A DNA stretch of 64,000 nucleotides from Ixodes scapularis (taxonomy: Eukaryota > Arthropoda > Arachnida > Ixodida > Ixodidae), in contig NW_024609839.1 of NCBI RefSeq assembly GCF_016920785.2, forward strand, positions 26,912,749 through 26,976,748. Direction: 5' to 3'. Position 1 is the first letter of the stretch. Each line of letters begins with the position of its first letter. The position numbers and the translations under genes are program-made. The notes below the pieces were generated by a model. It saw only the letters and a list, made by a program, of their open reading frames with translations, was not told the DNA's origin and searched no databases. Shown in pieces: positions 63,533-64,000 of the stretch.

Positions 63533-63609
63533 ACAGTCGTGGCCGAGTGGCCGATGGGCTAGAAATCCATTGGGGTCTCCCCCCACAGGTTCGAATCCTA
63601 TCGACTGCG
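63533..63609 (+). tRNA. tRNA-Ser(AGA)-like sequence, probable SINE head or pseudogene
   Basis: The acceptor arms ACAGTCG (63533-63539) and CGACTGC (63602-63608) pair except at the first position. An A-box (TGGCCGAGTGG) and B-box (GGTTCGAATCC) are present. The anticodon arm ATGGG-CTAGAAA-TCCAT gives anticodon AGA, and a long variable arm is present. About 5-6 bases usual in the tRNA-Ser D-arm (after GAGTGG) are missing and the first acceptor pair is broken, so a functional gene is unlikely. A T-run terminator follows (63615). The DNA after it, ending GGAGCTTCGCCCC at about 63679, fits a tRNA-Ser-derived SINE of the kind reported in ticks. Confidence 0.7.
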
Positions 63610-63680
63610 CAAACATTTTTTTTCTTTTTATGTGAGCACGGACGGACGGACAAGGCTGGACCCTAAGGAGCTTCGCCCCT
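63610..63680 (+). mobile_element. Probable 3' body of tRNA-Ser-derived SINE
   Basis: It follows the tRNA-like head through a T-run, then GGACGGACGGACAAG and AAGGAGCTTCGCCCCTAA. The total length with the head is about 150 bp. A related word (GGGGCGAAGCTC) appears in the opposite sense at 63062. Confidence 0.5.
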
Positions 63681-63905
63681 AAACAATTATTATACAAAGC
63701 ACACTTTGCATAACCCCTGCTGTATTAGGTCACGAAGGAGCTTGCATCGTACGTAAATCAACATTAATATAAACTGTTATTCGTCAAGTCCTTCACGTCT
63801 TATGACAATAAACGATTTAGAAGAAAAAACAAAGCAGATAGTCTAGGTAAAATTTCACAATTTAACCACGTATAGTCAGCGGACTACAGTTCTGAAAATA
63901 CGGTA
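63681..63905. other. Non-coding AT-rich stretch
   Basis: Nothing recognised. Confidence 0.5.
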
Positions 63906-63993
63906 CCTAAAACTGGGTCTGTCTATAATCGGATTCGATAAACTGGAGTCGGTAAAACGGCGTTCGCTAAAACGAGCTTCTCTAAACCGCATG
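63906..63993. repeat. 15-16 bp degenerate tandem repeat at window end
   Basis: Five to six units of the form TAAAACGG(A/C)(G/T)TCG occur at about 15-bp spacing (CTAAAACTGGGTCTG, CTATAATCGGATTCG, ATAAACTGGAGTCGG, TAAAACGGCGTT, CTAAAACGAGCTTCT, CTAAACCGCATGTCT). It may continue past the window. Confidence 0.75.
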
Positions 63994-64000
63994 TCTCTGA

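Noticed and set aside
63533..63609. Functional tRNA-Ser gene
   Set aside because: The first acceptor pair is mismatched and the D-arm is short by 5-6 bases; the downstream SINE-like body argues for a retroposon head.

Overview
This is a eukaryotic nuclear window that is mostly intergenic or intronic and crowded with repeats. There are no operons, no long intact open frames and no rRNA. The best guess for the organism is a chelicerate, most likely a hard tick. The reasons are a tRNA-Ser-headed SINE ending in a GGAGCTTCGCCCC-type tail, a second tRNA-SINE family with a GCACGTTAAAGA core, very many fold-back elements, CpG-rich islands and abundant CA/TA microsatellites. This assignment is inference; no marker gene proves it.

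Coding content is sparse. The strongest signals are short splice-bounded exons on the minus strand. A 66-bp exon (55093-55158) has consensus acceptor and donor, and a following exon starting at 54361 continues it in the same codon phase (AG|G). A phase 0-0 78-bp exon lies at 58665-58742, and a 118-bp exon at 6013-6130. Weaker plus- and minus-strand exon candidates are listed with lower confidence. They suggest that parts of the window are introns of one or more large genes, but no gene could be named. One protein remnant is recognisable by family: the degenerate C-terminal end of a non-LTR (LINE) reverse transcriptase at about 24.66-25.07 kb.

The repeat landscape is rich. It includes a 759-bp hAT-type element with a perfect 8-bp target duplication (39657-40415). 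Two 182/183-bp Harbinger-like MITEs have TAA duplications (10459, 44852). A TA-flanked MITE family of about 200 bp is present three times (8056, 25471, 58186), one copy visibly inserted into another repeat. A TIR family with a GTGGGTAGA-type core occurs in two size classes (1322, 36608, 60715, 61468). Long TIR elements lie at 16733, 31905, 33369 and 33881. Perfect or near-perfect palindromes lie at 13011, 31586, 47311 and 57806, with short hairpins at 6.1, 17.5, 28.5, 33.7 and 63.2 kb. Two arrays of one palindromic satellite (19.7 and 38.6 kb) and five SINE copies of one family complete the picture.

Regulatory-looking DNA consists of CpG-rich stretches with inverted CCAAT boxes and CRE (TGACGTCA) sites, most strikingly a duplicated CCAAT-CRE module at 4201-4279, and similar modules near 12.45, 14.62, 41.5 and 43.5-44.2 kb. 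The most notable biology is structural: a very high density of fold-back DNA of several generations, some nested and some with alternative inserts between copies, rather than a gene system.
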